Positions 26,060 through 28,454 of a stretch of 28,454 nucleotides of DNA are shown piece after piece. How positions within the stretch are numbered: position 1 is the first letter of the stretch; each line of letters begins with the position of its first letter. The stretch is taken from positions 2,065 through 30,518 of the forward strand of contig BQXS01012471.1 of the NCBI GenBank assembly GCA_024181965.1. Direction: 5' to 3'. The stretch is from Aduncisulcus paluster. Its lineage: Eukaryota > Fornicata. The notes below the pieces were generated by a model, which did not search any database, was not told the DNA's origin, and saw only the letters and a program-made list of their open reading frames with translations. A program made the translations under genes and the position numbers.

Positions 26060-26600
26060 AAGATTTCGTATAATTAATAAAATATTTGACGAAATTTAGG
26101 AATTCTTTCGATGCAATGTCACAAATTATAACGTTACAAGCTTTGGGAGGAATCGAAAGAATGTAATCGGCGAAAATCGATATTTACCTGATCTTCCATA
26201 TAATATAGACCATATTTTTCGATCCTCTTTGCAAATTGCATGGATAATGGGCCAATTTGGACATATTATTTATCAAGAATCTTAATATAGATACATGTTC
26301 CAAATAACATTGAATTGCTTTGACATCCTTGTACATAATACGATTGTTTGTTCCAAAAACAATCATTTGATTCGTTCAGATGGCGTCAAAGAGGGCTAAC
26401 AATTGTGTATTTTATAATCTGTCTCTGATCTCTGACTTTACACACAATACATTCAACATCGTGTTCAGTACTTTTCCCAATCTTGGTAGACAATCAATAA
26501 AAGTCTTGATAAGGTGATCAAGTTTAGAATCAGGCAGATGGATAACATTTCTTCCCCTGTCATGTCTAACAAATAGTCTTAAACACCGGAAACAAAGCAC
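26060..26600 (-). pseudogene. Decayed Ty3/gypsy-type reverse transcriptase/RNase H remnant
   Basis: One minus-strand frame, broken by at least three in-frame stops, follows the order of a Ty3/gypsy polymerase. First comes a segment like the active-site strand and following helix (NVIHLPDSKLDHLIKTF), then LGKVLN with a later SEI as in the region before the LG-H motif. VKAIQCY follows, then RFLINNMSKLAHYPCNL of the connection region, and finally an ILSIPPKACNVIICDIASKE block like the start of RNase H. The catalytic Asp-Asp pair is replaced by Arg-Asn, so it is inactive. Upstream (26600-26911) a 110-codon open frame in another phase may be unrelated or further decayed sequence. I see no LTRs. 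Assignment rests on pattern recognition alone. Confidence 0.5.
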
Positions 26601-26911
26601 AATCCCCTCCTTGTGTTCTTCGATTTCACTTTTCGATTGATATTTGAATGAGGAAAAGAATACATCGCCTTAAAATGCTTATCATAGAGTTCAGACGTCG
26701 ATTTTGAATCGGACAAATCTCTGGCAGATATCGAGTTTGATGAAGCATCAGTGTGGGTTAGATTCGTTACAGACATACATATTGCATCGCTTTCCGAGAA
26801 CTTGATATTTTTGATTGCAAGCAAAAGCAAGTGAAAATGAACTGAAAGGCAAGTATACGGATAGAAATGACAATAAAATATTTCTTTATAATCGTATAGC
26901 ATTGAAATCAT
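26579..26911 (-). other. Open frame of uncertain status next to the retroelement remnant
   Basis: 110 codons from an ATG at 26911. The N-terminal third is hydrophobic/aromatic, the rest Ser/Asp/Lys-rich. No domain recognised. Its 3' end overlaps the start of the reverse-transcriptase-like frame in another phase. It may be a small gene, an exon, or part of the decayed element. Confidence 0.25.
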
Positions 26912-27005
26912 TCATAAATGTTTGTTAACTTTTCTATCTTGTCTATTAAAGGTTGTATGTTCAACAAATTTTGGACAACATCTTTTCCGGCGGTAAAAAC
27001 AAATT

Positions 27006-27183
27006 GTATGTTTAATATATGTCACATCTTTTATTAAACGATCATTGAGAAATATTTTAATCAATGTCTTCAAATTATACCCACTATATTATGCTGTTTG
27101 GTCGTTTCTTGTTCATTTTTGTCTTTTTCTCGGACTGTTCTATTTGAAATTCGCAATTATTCTGCTTGTTTTAATTTTTTTAG
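27006..27183 (+). other. Candidate 5'-UTR intron of two-repeat gene copy B
   Basis: A GTATGT donor (27006-27011; another at 26955) and a T-rich tract ending in TTTTTTTAG lie 22 bases before the ATG at 27206. The arrangement matches that of the paralogue at 9256. No coding frame tests it. Confidence 0.3.
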
Positions 27184-27205
27184 ATAATATTCTATCTCTA
27201 TTCAA

Positions 27206-28303
27206 ATGAGTTTATCCACAGATGCTGTAATTCAAACTGTGGAACCTGAGATTATTCATGAAGGAAATGAGTGGTGCTGTCCAATTCCTAGAGATTCCCC
27301 CAATATTAAGAGTTCAGAGTTTCCAAGTATCAAAGCAATCAATGAAACCAAGGAAGAAGATGACGAAGAGTATGATCAAAGTGTCGAAGCACAAGATATG
27401 ATGAAAGGAGAGGTTAATAATGGTCACTTTACCCATATATCCATTCCTTTCTCCTCATCTTCTCAAATGAAAGGAGCTTTTATATGTCTGAATGGTTTGA
27501 TAAGCACTCCATCACATCTTATCTTCACCCTTACATCTTCAAAGGGTGATAAAACTTCCAAAAAATACGAATTTTATAAATTTGAGGATTGGTACTGGTA
27601 TTTCCTTCCTGTTGATCTCCCTGATGTTGTTTTGTGTGAGATTACAGGGAAAGGAAGACAGCAAGAGTATTTTTGTATCCGCTCCCTTGTTTTCATTCGG
27701 GAAGAATCTTATGAAGAAATCAAAGCTCGTGAAGCCAGAGAGAAACTATGGTCTGAAACTCCAGTTGTGAAAGCAGAGTTTGTTAAGGAAGGAGATGAAG
27801 AATCTGATGGTAGGGATTCTATTCCCATTACAGGTGATGATCCAAAGCTTGTAGATCCTTCATTCTCAATGGCTAAGTGCAAGAATGATGCGTATAGTAA
27901 GGAATCTAAGGAGTATGATAAGAGTTCAGAAGCACAAAGAATGTTAAAATGGGAAGATTATGTATTTTTATCCCATCTTTCCATTCCTTTTCCATTACCT
28001 AGTCCTATGAAAGGTGCTTATATCTGTGTGAATGATGATTACAGTTCCCCATTTCTTCTCTTCACTTTCACTGATTGTGATGGCAAGAAGACATTCAAGA
28101 AGTATGAATTCACAAGACCTAAACATAAATATGAATGGCACTTCCTTCCTATTGATTTGATGAATGTTGTATTGTGTGAGATTGAAGGGAAAGGGCAGTG
28201 GAATGAAAAGAAAGGTCGAGATTTCTGTATCGACTCCCTTGTATTTACTATGCCAGAAGAAATTATTGCAGCTGAACGACTATCTCTACTTCCATGGAAA
28301 TAA
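27206..28303 (+). CDS. Two-repeat lineage-specific protein, copy B
   Basis: 365 residues from an ATG. It is a close paralogue of the minus-strand gene at 8165-9256, with the same two modules, the same linker EEIKAREAREKLW and the same last residues SLLPWK. Shared blocks include IPRD (once altered to ITGDD in module 2), AQ-M-KGE, SPMKGAYIC, FTFTDCDGKK, KKYEFT, W-FLPIDL--VVLCEI-GKG. Differences are scattered substitutions with few indels, indicating an older duplication with the protein sequence preserved in both. No signal peptide or membrane span. Function unknown. Confidence 0.9.
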   Translation: MSLSTDAVIQTVEPEIIHEGNEWCCPIPRDSPNIKSSEFPSIKAINETKEEDDEEYDQSVEAQDMMKGEVNNGHFTHISIPFSSSSQMKGAFICLNGLISTPSHLIFTLTSSKGDKTSKKYEFYKFEDWYWYFLPVDLPDVVLCEITGKGRQQEYFCIRSLVFIREESYEEIKAREAREKLWSETPVVKAEFVKEGDEESDGRDSIPITGDDPKLVDPSFSMAKCKNDAYSKESKEYDKSSEAQRMLKWEDYVFLSHLSIPFPLPSPMKGAYICVNDDYSSPFLLFTFTDCDGKKTFKKYEFTRPKHKYEWHFLPIDLMNVVLCEIEGKGQWNEKKGRDFCIDSLVFTMPEEIIAAERLSLLPWK

Positions 28304-28454
28304 CCAGTTGTTTGGCAAATGTCTGATATGAATTACATCATAATGACAGATGCAGATGTTGATTGGAGATGTTAGAGTTGTTGAAGGAGACATGTGATAG
28401 AGTTGCTTTGACTGTTGAGAATGTACATGAGATTCTGAATGATTCAACGTTCAA
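28304..28454 (+). other. Sequence after copy B, with a possible partial gene at the window end
   Basis: An ATG at 28369 opens a frame that runs off the window (28 codons seen: MLELLKETCDRVALTVENVH and on), helical in character. The region directly after the copy B stop also reads protein-like in the same frame as copy B for about 20 codons. It may be a second gene or a decayed extension; too short to judge. Confidence 0.3.

Overview
This 28.5 kb window is AT-rich, protein-coding DNA from a unicellular eukaryote. It carries a cytosolic chaperonin subunit (CCT epsilon), several genes with short GT-AG introns, and long low-complexity or coiled-coil proteins. It shows no operons or Shine-Dalgarno context. 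A bacterial-type (class II) HMG-CoA reductase, a compact genome with few introns near 5' ends, and a repeated two-domain protein family point to an anaerobic metamonad. I think a free-living fornicate related to Aduncisulcus or Kipferlia is most likely, but that is recollection and inference, not a search result.

Layout. 1-9.5 kb: a 133-bp dispersed repeat at the left edge; a zinc-finger/multi-pass membrane protein (minus); CCT5 (minus), divergent from class II HMG-CoA reductase (plus); a thioredoxin-like gene with Ser in place of the first active-site Cys (minus), probably with an upstream exon; and the first copy of a two-repeat lineage-specific family (minus). 9.5-15 kb: the second copy of the 133-bp repeat, then a membrane-anchored protein kinase gene (minus). 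Two overlapping, apparently perfect tandem duplications (442 bp and 399 bp) interrupt it; the 442-bp one shifts the frame and splits the gene. 15-21 kb: a small gene with a probable frameshift, an orphan coding segment, a ComEC-like metallo-beta-lactamase-fold gene with one intron (minus), and a three-exon coiled-coil gene (plus) with a frameshift in an AG/AAG microsatellite. 21-26 kb: cytidine deaminase and a nucleoside (probably uridine) phosphorylase, both plus, which would act in consecutive steps of pyrimidine salvage. Between them lies a cluster of perfect palindromes with two GCN4/AP-1-type 9-mers. A second coiled-coil gene with one intron follows. 26-28.5 kb: a decayed Ty3/gypsy-type reverse transcriptase remnant (minus) and the second copy of the two-repeat family (plus).

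Introns. I infer six (five genes; one gene has two), all with the donor GTATGT and all at the extreme 5' end of the gene. In the phosphorylase the intron appears to split the start codon itself (A|TG), so the ATG exists only after splicing. I found these by hand from open frames, donor and acceptor signals; RNA reads would settle them. I saw no tRNA, rRNA or CRISPR.
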